Below, in pieces: positions 11,101 through 22,826 of a DNA stretch of 31,793 bases. The notes beneath the pieces were generated by a model, which worked only from the letters and a program-made list of their open reading frames with translations, searched no databases and was not told the origin of the DNA. The stretch is from positions 1 through 31,793 of the forward strand of contig JASJQH010006963.1 of assembly GCA_040143965.1 (NCBI GenBank), given 5' to 3'. The stretch is from Basidiobolus ranarum. Its lineage: Eukaryota; Basidiobolomycota; Basidiobolomycetes; Basidiobolales. The translations under genes and the position numbers were made by a program. The first letter of the stretch is position 1, and every line of letters begins with the position of its first letter.

Positions 11101-11586
11101 TTTTCCAAGTAAGAGGCACGAACAGTTCAACTAAATTCATGAAGAGCAGAATAATCATCAATTATCAAATGAACACATATCAATGCCAAGTGATACTAGC
11201 GACATGTTAGATGAAACTCACTTACTGCAAGCTAAACAATGTTTTTCCTGAAAAGTGTTCGTCATCTCAGAGTTCAACAGGAATATGGGTATCAAATCCT
11301 TATTTAGTATGTCCCATTTTCCCAACAACCTAATGGCTTGTTTATCAGAGGTGTAATCTTCTTGTCTTAAGAACCGTTTCAGATCTCTGAGACACTCCAA
11401 ACACTCCTCTCCTAAGACATAAAGATATTTTCCTCCATCCTCTTCGTCAGTTAGAATACATTCTTTTGGTACTTCTTCTGGGATATTTTCACATTTCTCA
11501 AACCCACCTAGAGCTGAACAAACCGAGATTAAAAGGTATTTCAACTCAGGGTCGAATTGGTCATATTCGTTTTCTAACAAAACCAT
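8139..11586 (-). CDS. Tof1/Swi1 (Timeless-family) replication fork protection protein
   Basis: Model: exons 11586-11226, 11130-9641, 9572-9141 and 9050-8139, 1064 codons plus stop. Timeless-family proteins travel with the replisome together with a Csm3/Tipin partner, keep helicase and polymerase coupled and pass on the S-phase checkpoint. The N-terminus has the family hallmarks: SVCSALGG, YVLGEECLECLRDLKRFLR, GKWDILNKDLIPIFL and ELFVPLTWK. The middle is helical-repeat-like (residues about 120-700). The C-terminal third has WSQKIGVAIGYLLAHEH, then a strongly basic tract near EPTKVYKS suited to nuclear import or DNA contact, and an acidic serine-rich tail ending in Asp-Asp. The length lies between fission yeast Swi1 and budding yeast Tof1. 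Introns are 68-95 bases, and the first acceptor was chosen because A|TT restores ACIELFVPLTW. A short ORF (11620-11763) lies directly upstream on the same strand. Confidence 0.93.
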
Positions 11587-11619
11587 AAAGAGTCCTTGTA
11601 ACTAAAAAGGAAGGAGATA

Positions 11620-11763
11620 TCAACGTGGTAATATTAAAAAGTTTCGAAAGTTACGAAACGTTGCGACTTGGTTGTCTTCGTACCAAGCAATGGTAAGCAA
11701 TATCAATAAGTAGTTGAACTCCTTGTTTTGTTTATTATTCACCATTGTATTGATAAATTCCAT
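11620..11763 (-). CDS. Small ORF just upstream of Tof1/Swi1 (uORF or separate exon)
   Basis: This is a 47-codon frame from ATG at 11763 to TGA at 11620, ending 33 bases before the Tof1/Swi1 start. It contains MEFINTMVNNKQNKEF, then LLILLTIAWYEDNQVATF. The frame is open further upstream to a clear acceptor (aaaattttcag, just past 11780), so it may be the last exon of a spliced leader. The composition is protein-like but I recognise no family. It could be an upstream ORF controlling Tof1/Swi1 translation, or part of a longer N-terminus by a route I could not find. Confidence 0.3.
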   Translation of the reverse strand: MEFINTMVNNKQNKEFNYLLILLTIAWYEDNQVATFRNFRNFLILPR

Positions 11764-12409
11764 GATTCTCTTTTGTTTACTTTGAACCTGAAAATTTTAG
11801 GATCAGCCAATCAACTCGACTCCTATTCAATCAACCAACTCGTTAATGAATGGTAAACTATCACGTGCGGAGTGGTGAATTCCACTGCTATCTCCATCCA
11901 CAGCCTACGGCCGAATCTATATATGAGTGTGTTCAAGTTGCTTAGGCGAATTGCTGAGAAAACCAACTCTCTTTTATAGACTATTTATATTTGGCTACTA
12001 AATTAAAAATATACCCTTTGTTTTTTGAAATGTGATTTCTCCTGTATAGTTTATACGTGTAAGTCAAATCACCGCTTGAGGCAGTATTGATGCCTAGGTT
12101 TTCAGATATCCAAAGTGGATGTGTATTTAGTATTTATCAAATGCAAGGAAGAGCTCCTCTTGCTATATGAAAAAAGGAGGGCTTAAGGATTTCAAGAAAT
12201 AAGATTCAATGTTACAACTGCACCAATACATCCTAGTATTTCGAGATATTCATATAACTCTATTGATACGAATCATGCAGATTATTAAGACACGAAGGCA
12301 AAATATCGAAGGATCCCATTCTACTATCACATATAATCTGAACAGAAAGGTTCATCTATTATTCAGTTTAGTGCCACACTTAGGTGATATCAGCGACGTA
12401 TTATGAGAA
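11764..12409. other. Promoter side of Tof1/Swi1 and 3' flank of the AAA+ locus
   Basis: No coding frame is recognised. A CACGTG hexamer (11862-11867) is the one clear regulatory-type motif, the binding core of bHLH factors of the Cbf1/Pho4 kind. The rest is AT-rich. Confidence 0.4.
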
Positions 12410-14407
12410 TTATATAGGTGGGCGTACTAGTCGCAACGACTCCATTATGACATCTTCGGATCTTGTTATCCGTGAGGTTTTGAGCATATTCTGGTTGAGA
12501 AGCATACGATGTCCAAAAACCTTTTTGATCATCATAAAGATAATACCGGGCGTTACATGATTTTGTTCTAAAATAGCTGCAATGGCCCTACTCCACAAAA
12601 TCAGAAATCAATTTTTTAAATGAAGAAAAGGTTTATCTGTACTTAGCGGCGGTTATCAAATCAGCCGAGGCTTTCGTATTTAGACCTGATCGGAAAGCGT
12701 TATTCATTCTAATATTTAGAATGATGTCTTTGACGTATCGGTTTATCTCTGAGCTTATCTTTATATGCTTCATTTTGTGAGAAATTTCTCGAATTTCCTA
12801 TATAGAATCTTAGTTAGGCAGGAGTTCCGCAACATTAGAGTTATGAAGATTTCACATGATAGTTTAACATGATGATCCGCTTTGGGTAGACTCTTGGCTT
12901 TTGCTTCACCTCACCCTCGAAGGAGAAATTCAAGAAAAACTAATAAAAATATGTCAATGTCATCAGTGCAATGTTTTCTAGCAACGCTAATGAACTCACT
13001 ATATTTCTAGGCAGTGAAACGTTTACTTCTACTGGTAAGAGCATGATTGCTACGCAGGGATCTGGAAGATGATGGACGATGTTTGACTCTACAAACCAGC
13101 CCTGATTCAGCAGCTATCAGAATGCCAAACATTATGAATTATTCTCCAAATATATGTTCAAAAATAACTCTTGCCTCAGCTATACCGGCGTTCAGTACAG
13201 TGTTCGAATCCTGCGTACCCTCTATAAGAATCATGTTTGCAACACGTTTTAATGGTTGCGAATAGCAGTTTGTGTAGATACTAGAGGAGGCTCTCCTAGG
13301 ATTTGGTAATGGATCCATTCCTTTGAAGTCTGAAGATAGGGGCCTGTATCTTCTATTGGATGAGGTTGGCGACATATTGGTTATAGTGGAAGGTTCTCCT
13401 ATAAATCCAATGGTAGTCACTTCACTGGAGTTCCTTGTATTGTGAGTCAGTGGATATTCCTTAATTGGTTAGAATAGAATGTCAATTAAGTTCAATCAGT
13501 ACTTTACAACATGGCTTTTCAATTACTGGTTTAAATGGTTCTTTGAAAGAAACCGAAATCTGATCTTTTATCAACGTCAAATCTCCAGTGTCTTTATCGA
13601 GAGGTAAGTCAGTTTGGGGAGGAGCCAATTTTGCTTTATTTCTATATACCAGACTCTTCGTTTCCTCAAGAATTTTTTCCCCTACTGAGACACTTCTTCC
13701 TCTTCTGTCGGCTATGTCGTTTACTAAAAGACTATTCTTTCTAGTTCCATTATCTGGCCCAGTTTGTGAAGTGCCTCTTGGCATTCCACCTGAAAGTGTT
13801 TTATGTGTCGAAGCTATTGAGCGTACTAACGAGGTGGTACGAGGTCTTGTAACACTTTCTCGACTTTTGTTTAAAAGGTTAGAGGTAAAGTCGGCAAGAG
13901 TGGTAGTTGAGGTGCAGTGTATTGTCGCTTGTGATAAGCCAAGCGCCTCTTGTGCAATCTAAAGATGAATTTATATTATGTAAAGATAGAGATGTCAGGA
14001 ACTGATACGAAACTGACCTCTTCGATCATGCATTTGAGTGCTGGTATTACATCCTGAGAGGCACGAATAATGAGGTGTTTATTCCCTGATACTAAGCAGA
14101 GTATAATAGAAAAGAGGATTTCCTCTGAGTAGTAAAAGCCAGAGTTTCTAATAATGGCTTGAATCCGCTGTCGTAGCCAGCCCTTTGGTTGCTTCGAAGA
14201 AGTCATAAAGCCCAGGTCTTCTAAGTCTGAAGTAATATATGAGTATGAAAAGATCAGACGGTCATACCATAGTGGCTATATGCACAGATATAAGGGGCTA
14301 ATTCAATAGCGAAGCCACTTGCATGACTGTTGAATTTAGCTTCAAATTACAAGAAATTCGATCAATACCAAATACGCCTTTGTGTGCAATGAAGCGATAT
14401 TTAGCAT
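12410..14407 (-). pseudogene. MoxR/Mg-chelatase-like AAA+ homologue with interrupted frame
   Basis: Well-joined exons run 14407-14376, 14326-14268, 14226-14018, 13958-13503 and 13459-13142, with introns of 41-59 bases. They encode helical sequence such as YYSEEILFSIILCLVSGNK, where the Walker A position (SGNKHLIIRA) lacks GKT/S, followed by a serine-rich linker. The frame meets TAA at 13139-13141. It is then open again in the same phase (FIMFGILIAAESG) until TAG at 13007-13009, and again for about 35 codons. A further exon pair (about 12643-12790, then 12587-12410) encodes SSEINRYVKDIILNIRMNNA, KASADLITAAKAIAAILEQ and NHVTPGIIFMMIKKVFGHR, which closely resembles the lid domain of MoxR-type AAA+ ATPases. 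Extra helical coding (EDSFNAVLLSILQENNLDI) lies upstream at about 14746-14893. The assignment is inference from the lid resemblance. It is either a decaying gene or one with introns I failed to see. Confidence 0.45.
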
Positions 14408-15012
14408 TGCAATATGATTCCGAATATCAATCAAATCATGTGAACCGCGGTAGGTGGATAGTATTTTACGTACAGTTCATACCAATAGCCAGATCACAAT
14501 GAGCTCGATTGTTAATATCTGTTCAGACACAGTTTGACTCTTCCGCATATAATTTGGATATTTTATACCTTTGATCTATTTCTGTACTTATTGTACTTCT
14601 ACAACTGTACTATTCCTCTACCCCGGTGCATGCACGCATTTCAGTTTTAAGGTTAAACATCGACTGTGCCGGTGAGAGATATGGCATGTAAGTCAGGGTA
14701 TCAAAAAGATTCGATATCTCTCTCTTAATAAACTCATTATCTTACCTTTATTCTTGCACGCTCGTATAGCGCATAAAGAATACATACAATGCAAATTTCT
14801 TAGGAGGGTCGGATTTAATTCCGATATTAGGTTAATGTCCAGGTTGTTCTCTTGAAGTATCGAAAGAAGCACAGCATTGAACGAGTCCTCTCATTTTCTA
14901 AGAGCAAAGATGCCATATCCCAGCAAGATGGGTAAGTTCTGCTAGTATTGATGTAATATGTTACCATTACCAGGCGTATGGACTTTTTTATTCTGCTAAT
15001 ATGGCTTTTCAT

Positions 15013-16332
15013 GTATCAGGGAGCAAGCAGTCCTGATCTTGATTAAAGAGACACAATCTGGCTTTTTTGATTTATCTGATTGTAAAGAGCGATGCAGTCG
15101 CTACTTTGATGCAACCAAAATGGCATACTGCTCTGCATCTACCTACTGCCTGGAAATGACAGAGGAACAGCAAGTATTTCTATTGAGGATTTTAGGGGTT
15201 GAGAAACATAGATTACTCAAAACTTGCAATTCTAACGTACCACAGTGTAAGGGATCGCTTATTGAAAATTGAAGCCTCCAGTTAGCAATTGACCCACGAA
15301 ACACTACGCCATAGGTATTTCCTGAACTGGGGCTCTTCTTTCCAAATCCTCCTCTCACTATGGTTCAAGCCCATTTGAGCTCAGCAGAATCAGATGGTTG
15401 TTGACAATTTCACGTATAAAAATAATCAGATCTCTTAGATCTGTTTGCTTATGTGACCACTATTTGAACGATTGGAAAGGGAGTCATCAGAGCAGCTCAA
15501 TTTATCTATTTACTAGCAATAATCGATATTTGATTACCGGATCATTCATCTTACTTGGGCTTTCCATCAAAGAGATAGCATGCGCCATTTAGCCAAGATA
15601 CCTTGGTTTTGTCTTACTTCAGGGTTAGAATGGCATTGTCATTCAATAGCTCTTATTCGTAACGTAGATCCTTAATGAATAGACATTCCAATGCAATTGT
15701 GTGTTGACATGAGTAATAGAATGGAACATAAACAAATACCATCGCAATGTTTTACTCTAATTTATATAGTACAAGTAAATATCAAAAGTACTTCGCTTAA
15801 AAATGGCTTACTAAAACCTGAACAAAACTAATATGCACACTGTATAACGATTACAGACATATTAATCCTGGTGAACACCTGAACTTACTTGTAACAAGCA
15901 TCACCAAAGATATCTGCTCTTTCCTCTTTTTCACCTACACTTAAACTTTCTTTTGATAGTCATTTTTTACTCGTTATTTGTTCCTCCTATTAGTTGTGCT
16001 TATTTTATTGCTCATCTGTTATCTGTAGCCGCTATCATTATTCCCTACTTACTCCGAAGATTCACGCGTTCCTAACCCTTCTGTGAATAGCGAAACCTTG
16101 AGTCTTGTCCCTCTAGTGGCTTCTTTTTTCGGTATTTCCCTCATTTAAACATCTACATTCTCTATTTCCTTTTTATTTTCAATATTTGGTCAGTCCAATA
16201 TTGTTTGTCTTTATACCCATTTTTTACTCATTGTAAGTGAGAAAAACCTGTGTTCTTATTCTTTTTACATGCTCAGCAAAGTCAAGTCTTCTCCAACATT
16301 ACAAGTATCAACTCCTGATCCTTCAACTCCTC
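15013..16332. other. Intergenic region and leader/promoter of the RasGEF gene
   Basis: A 78-codon plus-strand frame near 15039-15272 has a fair amino-acid composition but no ATG of its own in a good context and no recognisable domain, so I leave it uncalled. From about 15900 to 16330 the sequence is strongly pyrimidine-rich, as expected for a fungal promoter/leader. Confidence 0.4.
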
Positions 16333-19300
16333 ATGACTGCTCTTGTGCGAGCCTTATATGACTTCGATTCTACTGATGATTCGAGTTTGAGTTTCAGAAA
16401 AGGAGACATTATAGAAGTAATAACGCAACTGGATTCAGGTTGGTGGGATGGTCTCTGTAATGGGTTGAGGGGTTGGTTTCCTTCGGAATTCGTAATTCCT
16501 GTTGACTCAGGAAACCTCGTGGAAGAGGTGCAGGTATTATATGTATAAAATATGTTTGATTAACTCAAGCTCATTAACTATGCACTTCTCTATAGGCACA
16601 CCAAGCAGACTATTTCGATCAAAAAGATGAACCTGCTTCAAATCGCAAGATGAGTCAGCCATATCCCAGCGAGGAGGGTTATGGAAACGAAATAGCCTTG
16701 CCTGAAAACTGGGTTACTCATTCAGCGGAAGACGGCACTTTTTGGTATTACAACAGTAAAACTAAGGAGGCTCAGTGGTCATATCCTGAAACACCCAGTC
16801 AAAATGACACTTCTAAAAATCAAGGTGAGAACATCCCTAAGCTCGTGGCTACTTCCAAAGCTGTGAATGACAAAATGAACGGGATATTTGATACTCTATC
16901 TTTTCGTAGAAAATCCAGGCAAATTGATGATGAAAAGGTAGGTATCCCCATCAATACACATCCTAGTTCCTTGTTCATGTTAATGAGAATTCGTTTAGTT
17001 ACCACCCAATTGGGGGAAGAAAACCTCTCCGAATGGTCGAAACTATTACTTCAACATGGTTACTGATGTAACCACATGGAATCTTAATGAAATAGATTGG
17101 GAAACTGGCTTGCTTGTAGGCTTTATATTCAGCATGTTTATTCTGACTCTGGACGCACTTCACTAACCAACCTTTAGTTTTCACAAAACAAGACAAACAA
17201 CAAGCGAAATTCCGCAATTTCAACATCATCCAACTCATCTTTTGGGAATGACGGCTCCTTTGGTGGAATGCCACCCTCTTCATACTCGAAAAATCGCCGA
17301 CCATCAGGATTTGTAGGGCCAATGGATGTAGAAGGATCCCTGCCAAACTTCAATTGGGCTAAACTAACTGCAAATATTGTTCTTGCTATTCATCGTTTGA
17401 ATCATTCGTCTAAGAGAAATATTAAAGGGAACTTCATTGAGCAAGCTTCTGATATCGTCGAAGCAGTAAGAATAATGTTTGTTTCTTCTCGGACAGAGAG
17501 TATGGATTCCCCTGTATTGAATGCACACCCAATGCTGAAAGCACATCATCATCATGTTTTCAATTCTTTATGTCGCCTTGTCCTCTTTGCTCAATATGCC
17601 TCAATTGTCTGGTGCTCACCAGATGCAGTTAGTAAGATGCAGCAAGATGCCAATGAGGTGCTACTTGCCACTAGGCATTTCATCACCGTAGCGCAAGACA
17701 ACGGAGTCAGTATCAGAAACATTGACGGACTTGAAATAAGAACAATGGAGCATGAGGATTTAAACCGACATAATGAGACCAACAAAAGTGGATTTCTTGA
17801 TGTTATTGACGGAGAGTCCAGCTCAGACTTCTTCTTAGACAAACATGAATTTCATACTGACATACTGACAGAACTTCTAACCTGTTCAGGCTCCGTCGCT
17901 AGGTCGACTAACCAATTGATAAAATATTTGATTATGGGAGACTTCAAATCCGCCTCTTTGATTGCCTTTACAAAGCAAGCTATTGCCGAGATTGGTCAGC
18001 TTCTAGCTCTTGCTGATGATATGGATTTAGAAAATGTCAACCAAGATATCGTTACCGACTTCAAGACTTGCAAACAATTTGTCTTTAACAGCATTGCCGT
18101 GCTTGTTCCCATTACTCAAAGGGCTACTGAGAACCTGGCTCCGGAGAATATATCAGAGCAACTGCTTGAATGTGCTCGACAGGTCGAAGTATCTGTCAAA
18201 GAACTGATTGTTGCTAGCAAATTCGTGATACACGAGAAGGAGATGAGTGAGCATATATCTCTATCAGATAAATATCGCAATCACACTCATCCGAACACAC
18301 CAGAGATTACTTTTCGGCCCAGACGTGCGATGTCTCTATCATTCTTGGGTCGTCACGTTGACAGAGCCTATGGATTGGGTGCTGACGAGGAAGACGGTGG
18401 TATTCCTATCCGAAGACGATTGGACTCTCATGTAAATATTACTGAATCTATAGAAAGTCATCACGAAGAAGAATTGGAGCTTCCTGCCAATACAAAGCAA
18501 AAGGAAAAGTTAAAGAAATTCTTCGGAGATGACGCTCCAAATATCGTAGTGAAGAAGAGTATTACTGAAGAAAGAACCTGTTACCTTGAATATGATTACG
18601 CGCCTAACGATATTGTATTTAACATGGAAGGTCAAGTCAAGGGAGGCACTTTAATGGCGTTGGTTGAGCGACTTACACTACATGACTTGCTTGGTAAAAT
18701 TATGTTTAGTCTTTTTGATTTCTGAATATTTACTTACACAAACATGACAAAAATAGATTCTACCTTCATCGCTACGTTCTTATTAACCTATCGTTCGTTT
18801 ACGACCACCGAGGACTTATTTGGCCTATTGTTTGAACGATTTGATATTCAGCCTCCTCCCGGATTAACCCCGGAGGAACATGAAATATGGACCGAGAAAA
18901 AGCTGGTTCCTATTCGTCTCAGGTATTTTTTTACTCAGGAGTAGTAGAATTTACTTTATGGCTAACCCTGTTGTTCATGCGCGTAAACAGAGTATTCAAT
19001 ATTATGAAGAGCTGGCTCGAAAGCTATTATCTTGAGAGCGAAGATGATTTTGCTCTAGAGATGCTCCGAGACTTTGCTCAAACCAAGATGCAAGACATCA
19101 TGCTGTTTGCGTCAAATCAATTGATCAAGCTTATTGATAAAAGGGTAATGATTACTTAATCTTCATAAGAGTATTTATTTCGATGCTTATACCAAAATAT
19201 CCACTTAGATGTCCGCCGAGGGAAACTTCCGTAAAATGGTATTGAACATGAGCCGCGAAGCTCCTCCTCCTATCCTGCCAAGAAACATGAAGAAGCTAAA

Positions 19301-20349
19301 ACTTCTCGAAATCGACCCGATCGAGATCGCTCGTCAGTTCACCATTATGGACTCGACAATGTACAATCGGATCCGGCCCGTTGAATGCTTAAACAAAGCC
19401 TGGAGTCAAAAAGACGCCTCGATTGCCATCCATATCAAGGCAATGATTGAAGTTTCAAATCAAGTAAGACTGTCAGTGTGATATGTACATCGCAGCTCTA
19501 TTGGGAAAGGCTAACGCTATTGTTCAGGTTACGAACTGGGTTGCCGAGACGATTCTTCTAGAGAAAGAAGTACGAAAGCGTGTGGCGGTTATCAAACATT
19601 TTATCTCTATTGGAGAGGTGATGATTGGTATTTCATTGTCTCACCTAAAGCTAAGTTGCTTAATTTTGCCTAAAAATTATTCTATAGAGATGCCGTAACC
19701 AGAACAACTTCAACACGCTTACTGCCATCCTAGCTGGTCTCAATTCCGCACCGATTCATCGACTGAAACGAACCTGGGAGGTAAGAAAATCAATAGTCTT
19801 CCCATATGTATGCACAGTAACGTTAAACTATATTTATGGATCTAGCTGGTTAATGCTAAGTTGATTGGAACCCTTGATGGGTTGAAAAGGCTAATGAACT
19901 CCACCAAGAACTTTGGCAAATACCGTGAGGAATTGCACTCTGTGAATCCACCATGTGTTCCCTTCCTTGGTATGTTTTAATAGTCTGAAGTACATTATCA
20001 GGCAGCGTTAGTAATTGAAGAACCCTCTATTCTCTTAGGTTTATATCTAACCGATTTGACATTTGTCGAAGACGGTAATCCTGATCATGTTCCGAACTAT
20101 CCACACCTGATAAATATTGCAAAGAGAGCCAAATGCGCGGAAGTGATCCGAGAAATTCAGCAGTATCAGAATTCTCCATACAACCTTACCGTTGTTCCTG
20201 AATTGCAGACTTTCATACAGCAAGCACTTCGAGAGTCTAATGGTGAGCGTGACTTGTACGATATGAGCCTTCATATGGAGCCTAAAGAACGTGAAGAGCG
20301 AGAAGATGAGAAAATCGCAAGATTACTTCACGAAAGTGGCTTCTTATAA
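16333..20349 (+). CDS. Cdc25-type Ras guanine nucleotide exchange factor (SH3-WW-WW-RasGEF)
   Basis: Eleven exons: 16333-16533, 16596-16937, 16999-17115, 17178-18693, 18757-18922, 18991-19144, 19209-19463, 19528-19617, 19688-19780, 19846-19969 and 20039-20349; 1122 codons plus stop. It loads Ras with GTP at the membrane, upstream of cAMP or MAP-kinase pathways. Residues 1-60 form an SH3 domain (VRALYDF, GWWDGL, GWFPSEFV). Residues 102-132 are a WW domain (LPENW...FWYYN...AQWSYP), and exon 3 encodes a second WW (LPPNW...NYYFN...TTW). A long helical middle follows. RasGEF-N begins near residue 708 (GGTLMALVERLTLHDLL), and the catalytic domain spans about 855-1090 with MYNRIRPVECLNKAW, CRNQNNFNTLTAIL and YLTDLTFVEDGNPD. 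The start is the ATG immediately before the SH3 fold; an open frame of 32 codons upstream looks like leader. One donor is gtgatg (19618). Confidence 0.94.
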
Positions 20350-22325
20350 TTGGGCTTGATGTTATCACATTGTTACTGGGTATATATATATATATCATAC
20401 GTTCTGAAGAGCCCGTAACTTTGGCCCATTTCCTTTGGCACTTGATCTGATTCTTTAATCCATGATTGATTTAACTGATCATATACCACGTACATTTTAG
20501 CCAATTTACCCTGATGAAAACTCGCCCTCTCCCAAACCTTTATGTTTCCTCACCAACCCGTACATTTCTGTGATTCTCCTTCCACTCCCGTTTATAACAC
20601 GACTATTCCCACCTCCTTGAATATACAAACGTAAATTCATTAAATTTATCGATTCCGCACTTGGTCTTGACACATTGTTTACTTACTTGAGCTAACTCTT
20701 TGTAATGGTCATTTGATGGTCTTAAGTCTCAATATGAATAATAAAAAGAATAGATACAGTTTAAGTATAAAGAACTGACATTGCTGCTAGCTTGGAAACC
20801 CCTTGAACATTTAACGAAACATTATTGTATCTTGCTTTCACGTAAGCTTAGAATCGAAAATGGAGAAATTTAGTCTACAATCACTAGAAAGAACACTTTT
20901 AGGAGTCTAGTAATAATTCAAGCAAAAAGTGTTTGCCTTTACAGGTCCAAATATACCAAAGAAGGTTTATAGATTGCTCCAGTCATGCACACCTGTACAT
21001 TTGCTAAACTATGAGTAATTTACATATCGGTAAGCTAAGACTCTCTTCTTCTTGTAGTATAGTGAGAGGAAACACTTGTCTAGAACCATGTTTAGTTGGT
21101 ATAAAACTGTATCAAAGTATTTCTAGACTTATTTCTTGGTGTGGTTCAAGATAATCTATTGCGAATGAAAAATCCATGAAACATCCTTGTACATACACGA
21201 TCCATATTGCATGATCATTTACCACAGGCTATCTCAGACTACGTGAACCCATTTGATGTTGACTTAAAGCAAAACAAGTGTACGTATATGTATATATATG
21301 TATGTATGTACAATATTTAGTTTGAAATAAACAAATTAACAAATAATGAGTTCCATCCAATAGGCCTAGACTGTCTTAATGTTAATACCGAGACTTCAGT
21401 ACTAGACTCTATCAGCCTCTCAAAAGCTTTTGACACATGAGATAGCTACTATGGGAAACATAAATAATCTCAATCAAAGGATTGATAGACAAATGCCAAA
21501 GCCTTCAATAATGAAGATTTGATTCCATTTTACTACAGTTGTAGATATATATGATATAACTTTGCTCACAAGAAATGTCTTTTTGATCTAGCTATACACA
21601 TGTGAAAATACTCTGTGACAGTTGATGAGGAGCAGAGGCTTTTTGCCACTTCCAATACGACCGCCTGTTTGAATGGGATGCGTATAGTTAAGGTGGGAAG
21701 ATTATAAACAACCTGAAGCTTATATCAAAATCTATATAATTCTGGGAATTTCTATTCTAAACAGAGTTACTTTTGGTTTCATGGAAACGTATAAGCATAG
21801 AGGTGTTGGATGATACCATATACAAGCCTCACTCATATCCGCAGATTCGATAATACTTTAAGCTAAAAAAAACACTTTTGAAGTAACCAGTGCTTACTTC
21901 AACATGAATGTCAGCATAATACTCCTCAAATATCTAACGGATTTTAAATTGATTAGCATTGGGAATCACCAATTACCGCAGCCATCAAACCGAACTTTGC
22001 ATTAAACCATGATGACTTGCCTGTACACATCAGACGTTCGCTCTCGTTCCTGAGACATAGTTTAGTAGCGAAACATGCTTCTTCAATCATAATCATGATA
22101 TTCATTCATGAGACTGCCGGATGCTTCTAAATGTATGAATAATAGGACTTTATCGAGAAATTACAAAAGAACACAAATTTATTAAGAATATTATAATGAA
22201 CAATTACGGCAAAGGAACTAGTGAGAAATGTTTAACAAGAAGATCTACCAAGAAAACTTAACTAGACACCGAAGTAAATGAAAAATTAACTCGATAGTCA
22301 TTAGGGTAAAAGTGCGACCATGTGA
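20350..22325. other. 2-kb gene-free region
   Basis: No coding frame of quality on either strand. Simple TA runs lie near 20383-20396, and a TATG/TA-rich microsatellite lies near 21283-21311. The sequence is AT-rich throughout and I see no paired ends of a transposon. Confidence 0.5.
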
Positions 22326-22826
22326 TTATTCAAGTTTAAGATTAAGACGGATGCAGGTCAACGTTTCTCCTTTCTGGTTGCTTATAATAACATCTCCTTT
22401 TATAGGAAGTTTGGGAACCTCTTCGGGTATATGTGCAAAGGCTTCTAAAGTCACTTCTCCGGGCTCCATGGGGCAGCTAGCGCCAGAGAAAAACTCACTT
22501 TCGAGAACGTCACAAAGTTCGAAACTCTTTTTTAGCTTGATCATCATGAGTCTTAGATCAGCTGTCACGGAGCCAGAAGTGACTTTCTCCTTCAAAATGC
22601 CCTGGATGCGAACTCTGACATCTCCGCCTACTTTAATTTTTTCAGGTTCTATACTAACCCCATTCTCTTTGGCCTGAAGCAAATGTGTTTCAGGATCCCC
22701 ACATAATGTCCAGATGGGTTGGTTAGGGTCAACTTTGAAGGGGGATTGATAAGAAGAGAAAACACTGGGAAGGCTAGTAAGTGAAAGTAGCGCTAGTGTG
22801 ACGGAAGTAATGGAGAGAAGACGCAT
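22326..22826 (-). CDS. Secreted/vacuolar ML-domain lipid-transfer protein (NPC2-like, PG/PI transfer)
   Basis: A single exon of 166 codons plus stop. ML-domain proteins bind one lipid (sterol or phospholipid) in a beta-sandwich; fungal members are called phosphatidylglycerol/phosphatidylinositol transfer proteins and yeast Npc2 is vacuolar. The first ~24 residues are a signal peptide (RLLSITSVTLALLSLTSLPS). Next come PIWTLCGDPETHLL, SIEPEKIKVGGDVRVRIQG and a second-half pair, ELCDVLESEFF and GASCPMEPGE, with LTCIRLNL at the end. These four cysteines in the mature part would give two disulphides, fewer than the six cysteines of animal NPC2. The length fits the family. It stands alone, with 2 kb of empty DNA on its 3' side and about 1.5 kb on its 5' side. 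Confidence 0.88.
   Translation of the reverse strand: MRLLSITSVTLALLSLTSLPSVFSSYQSPFKVDPNQPIWTLCGDPETHLLQAKENGVSIEPEKIKVGGDVRVRIQGILKEKVTSGSVTADLRLMMIKLKKSFELCDVLESEFFSGASCPMEPGEVTLEAFAHIPEEVPKLPIKGDVIISNQKGETLTCIRLNLKLE

Noticed and set aside
13195-13220. tRNA B-box-like string (gttcgaatcctgc)
   Set aside because: No A box or acceptor stem lies at the right distance, and the sequence is explained as codons of the minus-strand AAA+ homologue.
13142-14226. First impression of a TOG/CLASP-type HEAT protein in the minus-strand exons
   Set aside because: The downstream exons fit the MoxR-type AAA+ lid far better, and the upstream helices lack the TOG repeat pattern.
15039-15272. 78-codon plus-strand ORF
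   Set aside because: No ATG in a convincing context, no domain, no splice partners; kept as uncalled intergenic sequence.
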